A DNA stretch of 64,000 nucleotides. Origin: a virus. Shown in pieces: positions 52,161 through 61,002 of the stretch; position 1 is the stretch's first letter; each line of letters starts with the position of its first letter. Under the pieces are notes generated by a model. It saw only the letters and a program-made list of their open reading frames with translations. It made no database searches and was not told the DNA's origin. A program made the translations under genes and the position numbers. The stretch spans positions 124,001 to 188,000 of IMG/VR virus record IMGVR_UViG_3300034682_000176; one strand, given 5' to 3'.

Positions 52161-52628
52161 ATGACCACTACTTTGCGTATTTTGAAGACCGCTCCTTACA
52201 TCACACCCATCGAACAACTGTTGCGTGAGTATCAAGAATTTGCCAACCTGAGTCTTCCCAAAGACGTCTACATCAGCCGTGGTGGTGTTCAAGCCAAAAC
52301 ACCTCAGTTGAGTGCTGCCAGCTACATCCCTGACAGTCTGGAAGACCGTTCGCTACTCAAGCAGTTTGAACAGATCGAAGGACGTGTCGTAGATTTTGGC
52401 ACCTTCCGCCGCCGTGTGCGCGGCGGTATGGAAACCATGCCAGCAGCCAAGACTCCGCTGCGCAAACGCAATCGTTCGTCCTACCAGAGCCACAACAAAA
52501 GTGGCATTCGTCTGGCGTACGAGCATGCTCCATCGACTCCGGCCGTTCCATTCAGCACGTACTACGTGCGTGTGAAAGTGCTGAGCTGGCCTATCCAAAA
52601 AGCTCTGTACACCCCTTTGCATCATTGA
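52161..52628 (+). CDS. Helix-turn-helix-like repeat protein (two clear modules, one degenerate)
   Basis: A 155-residue protein. Clear modules end with FRRRVRGGMETMPAAKTP and YYVRVKVLSWPIQKALYTP; the first 50 residues look like a decayed module. GW is replaced by GM and SW, so this member is more diverged. The Shine-Dalgarno is weak, so translation may be coupled to the upstream repeat gene. Confidence 0.7.
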   Translation: MTTTLRILKTAPYITPIEQLLREYQEFANLSLPKDVYISRGGVQAKTPQLSAASYIPDSLEDRSLLKQFEQIEGRVVDFGTFRRRVRGGMETMPAAKTPLRKRNRSSYQSHNKSGIRLAYEHAPSTPAVPFSTYYVRVKVLSWPIQKALYTPLHH

Positions 52629-52644
52629 CCCCTTTGTTTTTGAA

Positions 52645-52992
52645 ATGAGTATGTTGGACCAACCCACACCACAAATCGACAAGACCACTTTTAAGTCTCC
52701 GAAAGACATTCGGGAACAACTGGAGCAAATCTATCGTGACCATCCCAATCCACCGATTCCATACTCGGTGTTTTACTCGCGTGTGCAGTACCTGGGTTGG
52801 GACGTCATCAGTGCGTTGACCACGGCCATTGCCAAGGAGTTCAGCCATCGCCCACGTGGCGAGATCCGTCAGTTCTACGACGACAATGTAGCGCGCGCTC
52901 AAGTCAACCTGAACGTATACAACGGTCGGGTGCGTATGGGTGGTTGGGACAAAGAAAAAGCGTTGACGACACCTGTTGGCGCTCGTGCTTGA
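52645..52992 (+). CDS. Two-module helix-turn-helix-like repeat protein
   Basis: A 115-residue protein with modules FYSRVQYLGWDVISALTTA and YNGRVRMGGWDKEKALTTP, each preceded by a helix with hydrophobic and Tyr/Phe positions. A second ATG at codon 3 is an alternative start; no strong site is seen. It lies 16 bases after the previous repeat gene. Confidence 0.72.
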   Translation: MSMLDQPTPQIDKTTFKSPKDIREQLEQIYRDHPNPPIPYSVFYSRVQYLGWDVISALTTAIAKEFSHRPRGEIRQFYDDNVARAQVNLNVYNGRVRMGGWDKEKALTTPVGARA

Positions 52993-53010
52993 TATAAAAA
53001 GGAGTTTCAG

Positions 53011-54012
53011 ATGAGTCAGAAAAAACCATCTCAGTACAACCGTGATGAGTTGATCAACTACTACAACAAAGTAGACAACCCAGCGGTACCGCTGGGTCGC
53101 TTCTTGCAACGGGTCAGCCAAAGCGGCTGGACCTTGGAGCGTGCAGCCACTGCTACGGCTTACCGCAGCGGTGGTACTGCCCACCGCTGTACCGAGTACT
53201 ACAACGCAGTTCCTCCAGAGGAGCGCGGTGTGACGTTCGATACGTTCTACAGCCGTGTGATGCGGGGGTGGGACATGCACCGCGCTGCCCGTGAAAAGCC
53301 ACGGGAAAAAGCAGCACCCTACCGTGAGTTCTACGACAAACACCCCAACCCCCAAGTGGACTTCGCCATTTTTTATGTGCGGGTCCACTCCAACAATTGG
53401 GAACTAGAGCGCGCCATTACCACACCGGTCGTACCTATGGCCGATGGTCGTGACTGGTGCCAGGAACGGGTGTTCTACGAAGCCAACCGCCATCGCGCCA
53501 AGGTTGATCTGGCCTTGTTCCACAACCGCGTGAAAATGCGCAAGTGGGACATGGAAACTGCATTGGTCACACCGAAGCGTGACAGCGCAACGCGAAACGA
53601 AAGCCTGCGCAGCTACTTTGACAACCACCCCAATCCACAAGTCAGCTACAAGACTTTTGTCAGCCGTGCGGGTCGTGGTGGTTGGACCAAAGAGTCAGCC
53701 ATCACAGCCCAGCCACGTCCAGTGACAGCCCGTCGTAACGGCGCCAAGTCGGACATGCCTTTGACACCTCGTCAGCAACGCTTTGCCGATGCGCGGGAGT
53801 TCTTCAAAGAGCACAAGGACTTGGCGGTTGTGGATGTGCAAACGTTCTTGCGTCGTGTGTGTTCAGACAACTGGGACCCAATGCAGGCCATCACTACCGA
53901 ACTGGCGGACACCAAACCCACACGGGCTGAAACTGGTGCAATGACCAATTCGTTGCAATCGGCATTCATGAACTTCTGTCGTCCGGCTGTGTCGTCATCA
54001 GCTCACTCATAA
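53011..54012 (+). CDS. Six-module helix-turn-helix-like repeat protein
   Basis: A 333-residue protein with an AAAAGGAGTTT site. Six modules are visible: LQRVSQSGWTLERAATAT, FYSRVMRGWDMHRAAREKP, FYVRVHSNNWELERAITTP, FHNRVKMRKWDMETALVTP, FVSRAGRGGWTKESAITAQ and FLRRVCSDNWDPMQAITTE. Three carry an upstream (Y/F)xxHPNPQVxF-type segment. Linkers vary in length. The largest member of the family and the end of the repeat-gene cluster; followed by a terminator. Confidence 0.75.
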   Translation: MSQKKPSQYNRDELINYYNKVDNPAVPLGRFLQRVSQSGWTLERAATATAYRSGGTAHRCTEYYNAVPPEERGVTFDTFYSRVMRGWDMHRAAREKPREKAAPYREFYDKHPNPQVDFAIFYVRVHSNNWELERAITTPVVPMADGRDWCQERVFYEANRHRAKVDLALFHNRVKMRKWDMETALVTPKRDSATRNESLRSYFDNHPNPQVSYKTFVSRAGRGGWTKESAITAQPRPVTARRNGAKSDMPLTPRQQRFADAREFFKEHKDLAVVDVQTFLRRVCSDNWDPMQAITTELADTKPTRAETGAMTNSLQSAFMNFCRPAVSSSAHS

Positions 54013-54023
54013 TTGACTGTCAG

Positions 54024-54062
54024 CCATCTAAGCGTCCTCACGGATGCTTAGATGGTTTGATG
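54024..54062 (+). terminator. Hairpin terminator
   Basis: A 14-base-pair stem with one wobble (54024-54037 with 54042-54055) and tail TTTGATG. It closes the repeat-protein cluster. Confidence 0.7.
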
Positions 54063-54088
54063 TCACATTTGACTAAGGGGTATTTTTT

Positions 54089-57000
54089 ATGGCCGGAAAG
54101 AAAACTAAAAAGGACGGGGTCGACGAGTTGGATTTTGGTGATCTTGACGATCTGGATATGGATGAGGTCAATTTTGACGATTCCAGTCTTGATGATCCCG
54201 ACCGCGCTCCGTCTCGTTCTGAAGTTGCCAAGGACATGGCCAAACAAGCCAGCACAGGCTTTGTGGAATCCATGGCCAAGAAGACAGCAGAAAAGGCACT
54301 GCCGCCGGAGTACGCCAGCAACTATAGCGATGTCATGGACCTGGCAGGATTTGCCACTGACGTCGTGGATCGCAATAAGCAGCAGCTGGACAAATCCATG
54401 TTCAAGCTGGGCAAAGAAGTCAAGAAGCTGTTGCCCATGCAAATTGGGTTGCTGGACAAATACCTCGCCAAAAAGGAAGAGGAGTTTGCCGAGTTCAAAC
54501 AGCAGTCCGAAGAAGAGATGCGCAATGCCTCGATTTCTTCGGAGCTCAGCTCGATCTTTGACCAACAGCTCGATATCCAAAAGGCACTGGAAGCTAAGCG
54601 TTCTGCAGAGGGTCGCGTTGAGACCAAAGAGCGCCTGATCGCTACCAAGCTCAATTTGGATGTACTGCGTAGCATCGATGCCAATGTGGCAACCAGTGCT
54701 GCGTTTGAGACGCAAATCTCCAAGCAGTTCTTCCGCAAGTCGTTGGAGTTGCAGTACAAGTCGTTCTTCGTGCAAGCAGACATGCTGCGCACGATGCGGG
54801 ACAGCTACAAGGGCTTTACGCTGTTGTTGACCAACATCGAAAAGAACTCGGCGCTGCCTGACTACGTCAAACTCAAGAACACTGAGCGACTGGCTGACAT
54901 TGCTCGCACCAACGCGACACAAGCGGTATATTCCCAATTGTTCAGCCGCAACAAGTACATCCAAACAGTCAAGGACCGTTTAGGGCGTGCTGTCAACGAC
55001 AAGGTCACATCGATCACCGACTCCATGGGAGACATCACTGATGCCCTGTCGATGATGAACGATGGTGGCAAAGGTGCGGGTTTGCGTGCACTGGGTGGTA
55101 TTGCTGCTGGTATTGGTGGTGACACTTTGGGTGAGATGGCAGGTACTCGCTTGGGAGGTAAACTGCAAGAGCGCTTGAAGGACAACAAGTATCTCAACAC
55201 CGGCGCCAACTACCTCAAAGCCTTTGCAGCTTCTCCAGCCACGCTGATGCGGTCTTTGCGCGACAAGGCGGCCGAGCGTGAACAAGAAGCGGAAGGCCGT
55301 GGCAGCTGGAGCTCTAAGCTGTACGGCATGGCCCGTGCAGGTTTGGATTTGACAGCCGAAGATCGTCCTAACATCGGTGTCAAACGGGACAATTACCTGG
55401 ACCACAACCAGCCAGCCATCTTTGACAACAAGGCGCACCGTTCGATCACGGAAGCCATTCCCATGCTGCTGTCGCGTATCTTGCAAAAGAACAGCGACAT
55501 GAACCAGATGTACTACCAGGCTAACCAACACATCGTTAGCCCACCCAACTCACCGTTGCTGATGTACGACTACCAAGGTCGTAAGCTGGACAGCGGCGAA
55601 AGCATCAAAGCCAAACTGCAAGACAGTGTGTTCTCCCAGCGTTCGACCAAGAACCGCACGACGGCCATTGCCTCGAACACGCTGACCAAGTCCAAGGCCA
55701 ACATCTCCCGCAATACGGCGATGACCAAGGACCAAAAGAAACAGCTCAACGCCACCTTGAACGCCAAAGGCGCGCAAGACGCATTGGCTGAGTACTACGC
55801 CCGAGCATCGTCGATCAAGGGGATCAACCTCGATCACGACACACTCATCGTCAATGCCGGTAAGAACAAAGACTTGGCGGCCTTGATCAACGCTAACCCT
55901 CAACTTGCAAAGGTCATTGATGTACTTCGCCAAAATTCAGACAAAGACAATTCATACATCGACCAAAGCCTTGCTGACGTCCAGAACCCTTATCCTATCG
56001 AGGCGATTAAAAACCTCTTTACAGATTCCTCGAAACTCACCAGTGCCAAGCAACCTAACCTTGTCACGGACAAAAACGCAAACGCCATCTCCAAAGCGCT
56101 GAGTCGTTTCATCCTCAACCGTGGTGAAGACATCACGGCCAACAACATCTTGTCGCGGCTGGCATTCAGCTACTTCCGACCTGATGAGTTCAATGAGCAA
56201 GTCAAGCAAAACATCGCGGTGTTGATCGACGATGTCAAACGCATCACCTCGCACGGCGATATCGTTTTGCAAAGCTCACTGATGGCCTTGTTGGCACTGG
56301 TCAACCAGTCGCTCAAAGCCAACTTCGAGATTGACCCTGCGGTCTTTAGCAATATCCGCGAACTGTACCCCGACTTTGTCAAGCAGTCCCGACTGACCAT
56401 TGAAAATCTGGCCGAAGGCAAGATAGATGCTGGTGTCGACGAGTACATGAACTTCATGGACATCAAGGACGCTACCAAGGTGTCTAACCGCGAAGTCGGT
56501 TTGATTCGTGAGCAGGTGTTTGCGACTTCTGGGGTTGATCGCATTCTCTCTCGCGCCAAGAGCAAGGGTGAAGAGTTCAAGAAAGGACTCACAGCGGCCA
56601 GCAGTTCTCCGACAGCCATGGCTGAGTTCCTGCTGCAACAAGCCAAGAGCTTCAAGTCAACGGTCGCCGCCTCGCTGACCAAGACGTCCAATGAAATCCA
56701 GCAAGGATTTACCAAGCTGGGTAACCACGTCGATACCTTGGTCAAGGAAGGTTCTGCCAAAGCCCTGGGGTTGATGGTCCAAGAACTCTCTGCCCTGGAT
56801 CAAAAACTGGAAAACTACATCGTGCTGACACAGAACGATTTGGCCCAGCGTACTGAAGAGCTGCAAAACGCCAAAGACAGCGTGGTTGAAGTCACTACCC
56901 AAACCAAGCTGCAGCGTGCCGCCACCCGTGAACTTGAACTGTTTGTGCGCATGGGGGAGAAGAACCTCAACGCACTGGTCAAGCTGCGCGAGACCGTCCA

Positions 57001-57172
57001 ACGCAACACCCAGTCCATCCGCCAGATGGCACAAAACCCAACCACTCCTCCAACCGAAGCTTTGCGCAAAATGGGCACGGCCATCCGTGACGTGTTGGAC
57101 CAAGCCAAGAAACAGTTGGCAGAGCTGGAAGCCGCAGGGGCTTCTGAGCGCGCGGCCGCAGTAGCGGCGTGA
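54089..57172 (+). CDS. Large coiled-coil virion protein, possible tape-measure-like
   Basis: A 1027-residue protein with an N-terminal acidic segment (residues ~11-45, Asp/Leu-rich), extended helical regions (100-280 and 780-1000) and a central Gly/Ala stretch (about 330-360). No catalytic motif. Size, helical content and the immediate downstream peptidoglycan-hydrolase virion gene suggest a tail-tube or internal virion protein. The leader is A/T-rich with an AAGGGG site. Role inferred. Confidence 0.68.
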   Translation: MAGKKTKKDGVDELDFGDLDDLDMDEVNFDDSSLDDPDRAPSRSEVAKDMAKQASTGFVESMAKKTAEKALPPEYASNYSDVMDLAGFATDVVDRNKQQLDKSMFKLGKEVKKLLPMQIGLLDKYLAKKEEEFAEFKQQSEEEMRNASISSELSSIFDQQLDIQKALEAKRSAEGRVETKERLIATKLNLDVLRSIDANVATSAAFETQISKQFFRKSLELQYKSFFVQADMLRTMRDSYKGFTLLLTNIEKNSALPDYVKLKNTERLADIARTNATQAVYSQLFSRNKYIQTVKDRLGRAVNDKVTSITDSMGDITDALSMMNDGGKGAGLRALGGIAAGIGGDTLGEMAGTRLGGKLQERLKDNKYLNTGANYLKAFAASPATLMRSLRDKAAEREQEAEGRGSWSSKLYGMARAGLDLTAEDRPNIGVKRDNYLDHNQPAIFDNKAHRSITEAIPMLLSRILQKNSDMNQMYYQANQHIVSPPNSPLLMYDYQGRKLDSGESIKAKLQDSVFSQRSTKNRTTAIASNTLTKSKANISRNTAMTKDQKKQLNATLNAKGAQDALAEYYARASSIKGINLDHDTLIVNAGKNKDLAALINANPQLAKVIDVLRQNSDKDNSYIDQSLADVQNPYPIEAIKNLFTDSSKLTSAKQPNLVTDKNANAISKALSRFILNRGEDITANNILSRLAFSYFRPDEFNEQVKQNIAVLIDDVKRITSHGDIVLQSSLMALLALVNQSLKANFEIDPAVFSNIRELYPDFVKQSRLTIENLAEGKIDAGVDEYMNFMDIKDATKVSNREVGLIREQVFATSGVDRILSRAKSKGEEFKKGLTAASSSPTAMAEFLLQQAKSFKSTVAASLTKTSNEIQQGFTKLGNHVDTLVKEGSAKALGLMVQELSALDQKLENYIVLTQNDLAQRTEELQNAKDSVVEVTTQTKLQRAATRELELFVRMGEKNLNALVKLRETVQRNTQSIRQMAQNPTTPPTEALRKMGTAIRDVLDQAKKQLAELEAAGASERAAAVAA

Positions 57173-57188
57173 TTGTCCTACCCTGACC

Positions 57189-57242
57189 CACCCACCGGTC
57201 CCGTAAAGACTGGTGGGTGTGGTGGTCTTTTTTCTTTTTAGG
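57189..57242 (+). terminator. Hairpin terminator or attenuator
   Basis: A 12-base-pair stem with one wobble (57189-57200 with 57208-57219) followed by GGTGGTCTTTTTTCTTTTT, overlapping the leader of the next gene. Its Shine-Dalgarno is just beyond the T-run, so the two virion genes may be differentially expressed. Confidence 0.75.
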
Positions 57243-57249
57243 AGAAGGT

Positions 57250-60200
57250 ATGAATCCCGCAGAACTTATCCAGCAATTTCAGAACATCACGACAGGTGCC
57301 CTCAAGCAAAATGAGAATACCGGAGTGGTCAAGTTTCTGCGCGCAACGGTCAAGACTCTGGAGGGTGTGACCAAGAAGATCGATGGGTTCTTGAAGAGTA
57401 AGAACATCGATGTCTCGGAACGCTTGAAACAGTTGTCGGAATCGACCACTGGGGCGGCCGATAAAGCGCGCGGTGTCTTGGGCAGTTACAAGGACGAGAT
57501 CAAAAACAAGGGCTTTCGTGGTTTCCTCAAGTCCAAAGCAAATGACGTGCAGTCCATGTTGACTGAGAAGTTTGCTTCGGACACAGAAACCAGTGGAGCA
57601 CCCCCTGACGATCAAAACCCCTCCATCATTGCCAAACTCCAGGATTCGATCAACACCCTCACTGACTCGATCGAAAACCTTGCCAAGAAGTCCTTGCCTG
57701 CCGGTTTTGCTGGTGGTGCAGAAGACGTTGGTGTCACCACTTCCCGCAGCTCCAACTCCAGCGATTACGCCGATGCTTTGCGCAAAGCCAAAGAACGTGC
57801 CGAAACCCGCAAGAAAGAGATCGAGCAAGAGAAAGAAGCCGTCCGCAACAAGAACAAACCAGGAGGTGCCAAACAACCCAGTTGGCTCTCTAAGATCTTG
57901 GGTGCTGTGGGGCGTATTGGTCCTTTCATTGTCGGTGGTCTGGGTCGCGTAATTACCGCCGCTATTCCTGCCTTGGTAGGATTGACCGGAAAGATGATGG
58001 GTGGTATCCTGACCCGACTGACCCCTAAGTTGGCAGGATTGATCGCACGAGGTACCAGCAAACTGGTGACTGGTGGTGCCAAGATGGCCGGACGTGGTCT
58101 GTGGGGTGCTGCCAAGTTCGCTGCGACCCGTGCTGCACCCGCTTTGCTGGCTGGAGCCAAAGCCTTGGGTGGTGCCTTGGTGACTACTGTTGGTACAGCG
58201 GGTCTGGCCATCGGTGGTGCTGTGGTCGGTGCAGGTCTGCTCATCTACGGTGGCTACAAGCTCTACAAGTACCTCAACCGCAACAACGTTGCCAACGATA
58301 TCTTCGGACAGCTGACCCGTCTGCGTCTGTTGATGTACGGTTTCAATGACACCAAGAAAGAGCACTACTACCGGCTGATGGAGCTGGAGATGATGATGAA
58401 AGACTACGTCCAGGTCAAAGACGGACGGGTCTCGATGGTCAAGCTCGACACCAAACTCAAAGACAAGGTCAAGGACTTGTTCGAGGTCAAAGCGGACGAA
58501 AAGGAAAAGTACGCCATCTTGAACACGTGGTTTGCACGCCGATTTATGCCCGCTTTCAAGGCGTTCATGGATGCGTTCATGCCGCTGGGTCCGAACCTGT
58601 ACCTGGACAAGATCGACAAGCTGACAAACGACCAAGTGTTGACGTTGGCTTCCAAGTTGATCGCTCCCACTACCATCTACGACATCAAGCAAGTGCCGAC
58701 GTTTGACGATCCGAAAACCACGGTGGTCAAGCAAGAAGTCGACGACATGCTGGCGGCTATCCGCAACAAGGCCAAAACTGGCTCGACCCAACTCAACGGC
58801 CAAGATCCACAAAAGGTCAAGGAAAACGTAGACAAACAAACTGGCGCTGCTTCGACGATTGCAACTGCCAAGGCCAACCAAATCACCCAAGCAGGTATTC
58901 CTAAGGGTGGTGCGGGTGAATCTACCCCCCAAGCTTCGATGAACCGTTTTGCCCCAGGCGGTGCTAAATCCCTGGCCAAGATGGAAACCCCGAACCAAGA
59001 AGGTGAAGTCCCTGTGCGAGACACACCGGGTCGCCCACCAGTGCCTATCCCTTCTGGAGCACCTTCAGAAGCCACCAAACTCAACGTTGCGCCGGGTAAA
59101 CTGCAACCGGGCGACAAGTCGTTGCAAGGCATCACCATTGGTCCTAAGGGGGACAGCAGCCGACTGATGGGTCTGCACCCGAAAGTCTTCTCGCTGTTTA
59201 CCGGCATGGCCAAGGAGTTCAACACCCTCACAGGCAAGAACATCACGGTCAACGAATCGTTCCGCACGTACGACGACCAGATGGCTTTGCGCCAGAAGTA
59301 CCCTGGCAAGGCTGCCAAACCCGGCAACTCGATCCACGAATTTGGCATGGCGCTGGACGTCAACAGTCCTGAGGCCAACCTGCTTGATGAAATGGGTCTG
59401 CTGCGTAAGTACGGTTTCACTCGCCCTGTGGGTGGGGAAACATGGCACTTGGAGCCAGCTGGTGTGGCTGTCAACCCTCAAGCCGCTAAGTCCAACCCCC
59501 AAGCCCGTGAGCAAGCCCTGGATTCTTCGCCAGGTCGCGGTGGTGGTGGGTATGGTGCTTCCAAGTCCACACCTCTGGGTAAACGTAACCTGGAACTGCA
59601 AGCCAAGTTGTTTAGCGAAGGCTCGGCCTCTACGGTCGATACGGCTGCTATCAGCGATGGCGTCAAAGACACTCCATCCTTCTCCGGTCCTGGTAATATC
59701 CCAGCTGCCTCGACCTCCAACACCTTTGCTGCCACCAACTCGGGTGGGCAGACATCGCCATCCTCCGGCGGTGGTTATGCGGGGTCGGTCGCTAAGACTT
59801 CGACCCAAAACTCCTTGAGTCGCTCGGGTGTCAGTGTCACAGCTGCCAACAGTCTGGATACCCCTTCGGCAAAATCTTCCAATGCAAACTTGGACCCCGG
59901 TGCTATTGGTACCAAAGATCTGTCTCCTGCCCAAGCCGTGCGTAAGGCGGCCAGCGTGGTGGGAATGGACCCTGAAGCCATGGTGACCTTTGCCAAGCTG
60001 GAATCCAGCCTGGACCCTAAAGCCGGTGCTTCGACCAGCTCCGCCAAGGGCTTGTTCCAAATCACCAAACCCACTTGGAACGGACTGCTTCCCAAGGAAG
60101 GTCCTAAGTACAACGTTCCTGAAAATGCGGACATCTTCGATCCGTACTACAACTCGGTCATTGGTATCTCGTACGCCAAGCAAAATGCCGAGTCGGTGCT

Positions 60201-60954
60201 GCCGTTGGGTCGCCAAGCTGGCTTGCCCGATGAAGTCTCTTTGTACCTGGCTCACCACTTTGGACCTTCGGGTTCTAAGCGCTTGATCCAAGCATACATG
60301 AGCAACCCCAACCAACCAACCCAAGACGCTGTCTCTAGCTCGACGTTTAGTGCCAACCAAGCAGCTTTGGCTGGCAAGACCGTGGGTCAGTACATCCAAG
60401 GCTTGATGACCAAGATGGGCAACGCTGCCAATACGCCTGAAACAGCCTACAAGGGCATGAAAGGCTATAACCAAGGTCAGAGTACCAATAGCGAGTCGAA
60501 CGCCGCTACAGACGCTTCTGCGGACGTTCAAACGTCCAGCGTGTACACCCCTTCGGCCAAGCCTGTTTCTTTGCCACCACCCGGTGCGCGGATGCAGCGC
60601 TCCGAGTTGCCGACGCCGGCACCAACGACGTCTTACCCAGTCCAACAACCTACTGCACGACCAACGATGCTGCCTCCACAGCCATCGATGACGCAGTCCA
60701 TGGACCCCACCAACGAGATCTTGACCAACCAACTGAGTGTGCTGACTGACATCAAGCGCATCTTGGAAGGCTTTGCGGGTCAGGTACCTCGCTCAGCAGC
60801 GACGCCGACGACCCCTGTTGTACCCAATGCGACACAGGGCACTCCGGCCGCTACTCCCACTGCACCTGCACAACCCCAATCGCCCATTGCGGCTCCTATG
60901 AACCGAACTCCTAGCAGTTCTTCGGTGAGCATGTCTCGCCGGCAAATGACGTAA
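57250..60954 (+). CDS. Virion protein with M15 peptidase and lytic transglycosylase domains
   Basis: A 1234-residue protein; ATG 57250 with a TAGGAG site is chosen over an in-frame start inside the terminator. Order: helical N-terminus (1-200), Gly/Ala hydrophobic region (about 217-344) with possible membrane helices, Ser/Pro linker, then a VanY-like M15 carboxypeptidase domain with SxHxxGxAxD (His696, Asp703) and WHLE (His733, Glu735). A Ser/Thr/Gly linker leads to an SLT-type lytic transglycosylase with catalytic Glu918 (AKLESSLDP) and GLFQI. The C-terminus is Pro/Thr/Ser-rich. It would open peptidoglycan during DNA entry. phiKZ gp181 is a tail-associated transglycosylase, so this is a functional analogue with an added M15 domain. 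Confidence 0.88.
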   Translation: MNPAELIQQFQNITTGALKQNENTGVVKFLRATVKTLEGVTKKIDGFLKSKNIDVSERLKQLSESTTGAADKARGVLGSYKDEIKNKGFRGFLKSKANDVQSMLTEKFASDTETSGAPPDDQNPSIIAKLQDSINTLTDSIENLAKKSLPAGFAGGAEDVGVTTSRSSNSSDYADALRKAKERAETRKKEIEQEKEAVRNKNKPGGAKQPSWLSKILGAVGRIGPFIVGGLGRVITAAIPALVGLTGKMMGGILTRLTPKLAGLIARGTSKLVTGGAKMAGRGLWGAAKFAATRAAPALLAGAKALGGALVTTVGTAGLAIGGAVVGAGLLIYGGYKLYKYLNRNNVANDIFGQLTRLRLLMYGFNDTKKEHYYRLMELEMMMKDYVQVKDGRVSMVKLDTKLKDKVKDLFEVKADEKEKYAILNTWFARRFMPAFKAFMDAFMPLGPNLYLDKIDKLTNDQVLTLASKLIAPTTIYDIKQVPTFDDPKTTVVKQEVDDMLAAIRNKAKTGSTQLNGQDPQKVKENVDKQTGAASTIATAKANQITQAGIPKGGAGESTPQASMNRFAPGGAKSLAKMETPNQEGEVPVRDTPGRPPVPIPSGAPSEATKLNVAPGKLQPGDKSLQGITIGPKGDSSRLMGLHPKVFSLFTGMAKEFNTLTGKNITVNESFRTYDDQMALRQKYPGKAAKPGNSIHEFGMALDVNSPEANLLDEMGLLRKYGFTRPVGGETWHLEPAGVAVNPQAAKSNPQAREQALDSSPGRGGGGYGASKSTPLGKRNLELQAKLFSEGSASTVDTAAISDGVKDTPSFSGPGNIPAASTSNTFAATNSGGQTSPSSGGGYAGSVAKTSTQNSLSRSGVSVTAANSLDTPSAKSSNANLDPGAIGTKDLSPAQAVRKAASVVGMDPEAMVTFAKLESSLDPKAGASTSSAKGLFQITKPTWNGLLPKEGPKYNVPENADIFDPYYNSVIGISYAKQNAESVLPLGRQAGLPDEVSLYLAHHFGPSGSKRLIQAYMSNPNQPTQDAVSSSTFSANQAALAGKTVGQYIQGLMTKMGNAANTPETAYKGMKGYNQGQSTNSESNAATDASADVQTSSVYTPSAKPVSLPPPGARMQRSELPTPAPTTSYPVQQPTARPTMLPPQPSMTQSMDPTNEILTNQLSVLTDIKRILEGFAGQVPRSAATPTTPVVPNATQGTPAATPTAPAQPQSPIAAPMNRTPSSSSVSMSRRQMT

Positions 60955-60959
60955 GTCAC

Positions 60960-61002
60960 GCACCCACCTGCCGCCAGCAATGGACGGCAGGTGGGTGTGC
61001 TT
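60960..61002. terminator. Terminator between convergent genes
   Basis: A stem of 14-16 pairs (60960-60973 with 60985-61000) lies between convergent stop codons of the virion hydrolase and the minus-strand 61002 gene. Confidence 0.78.
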
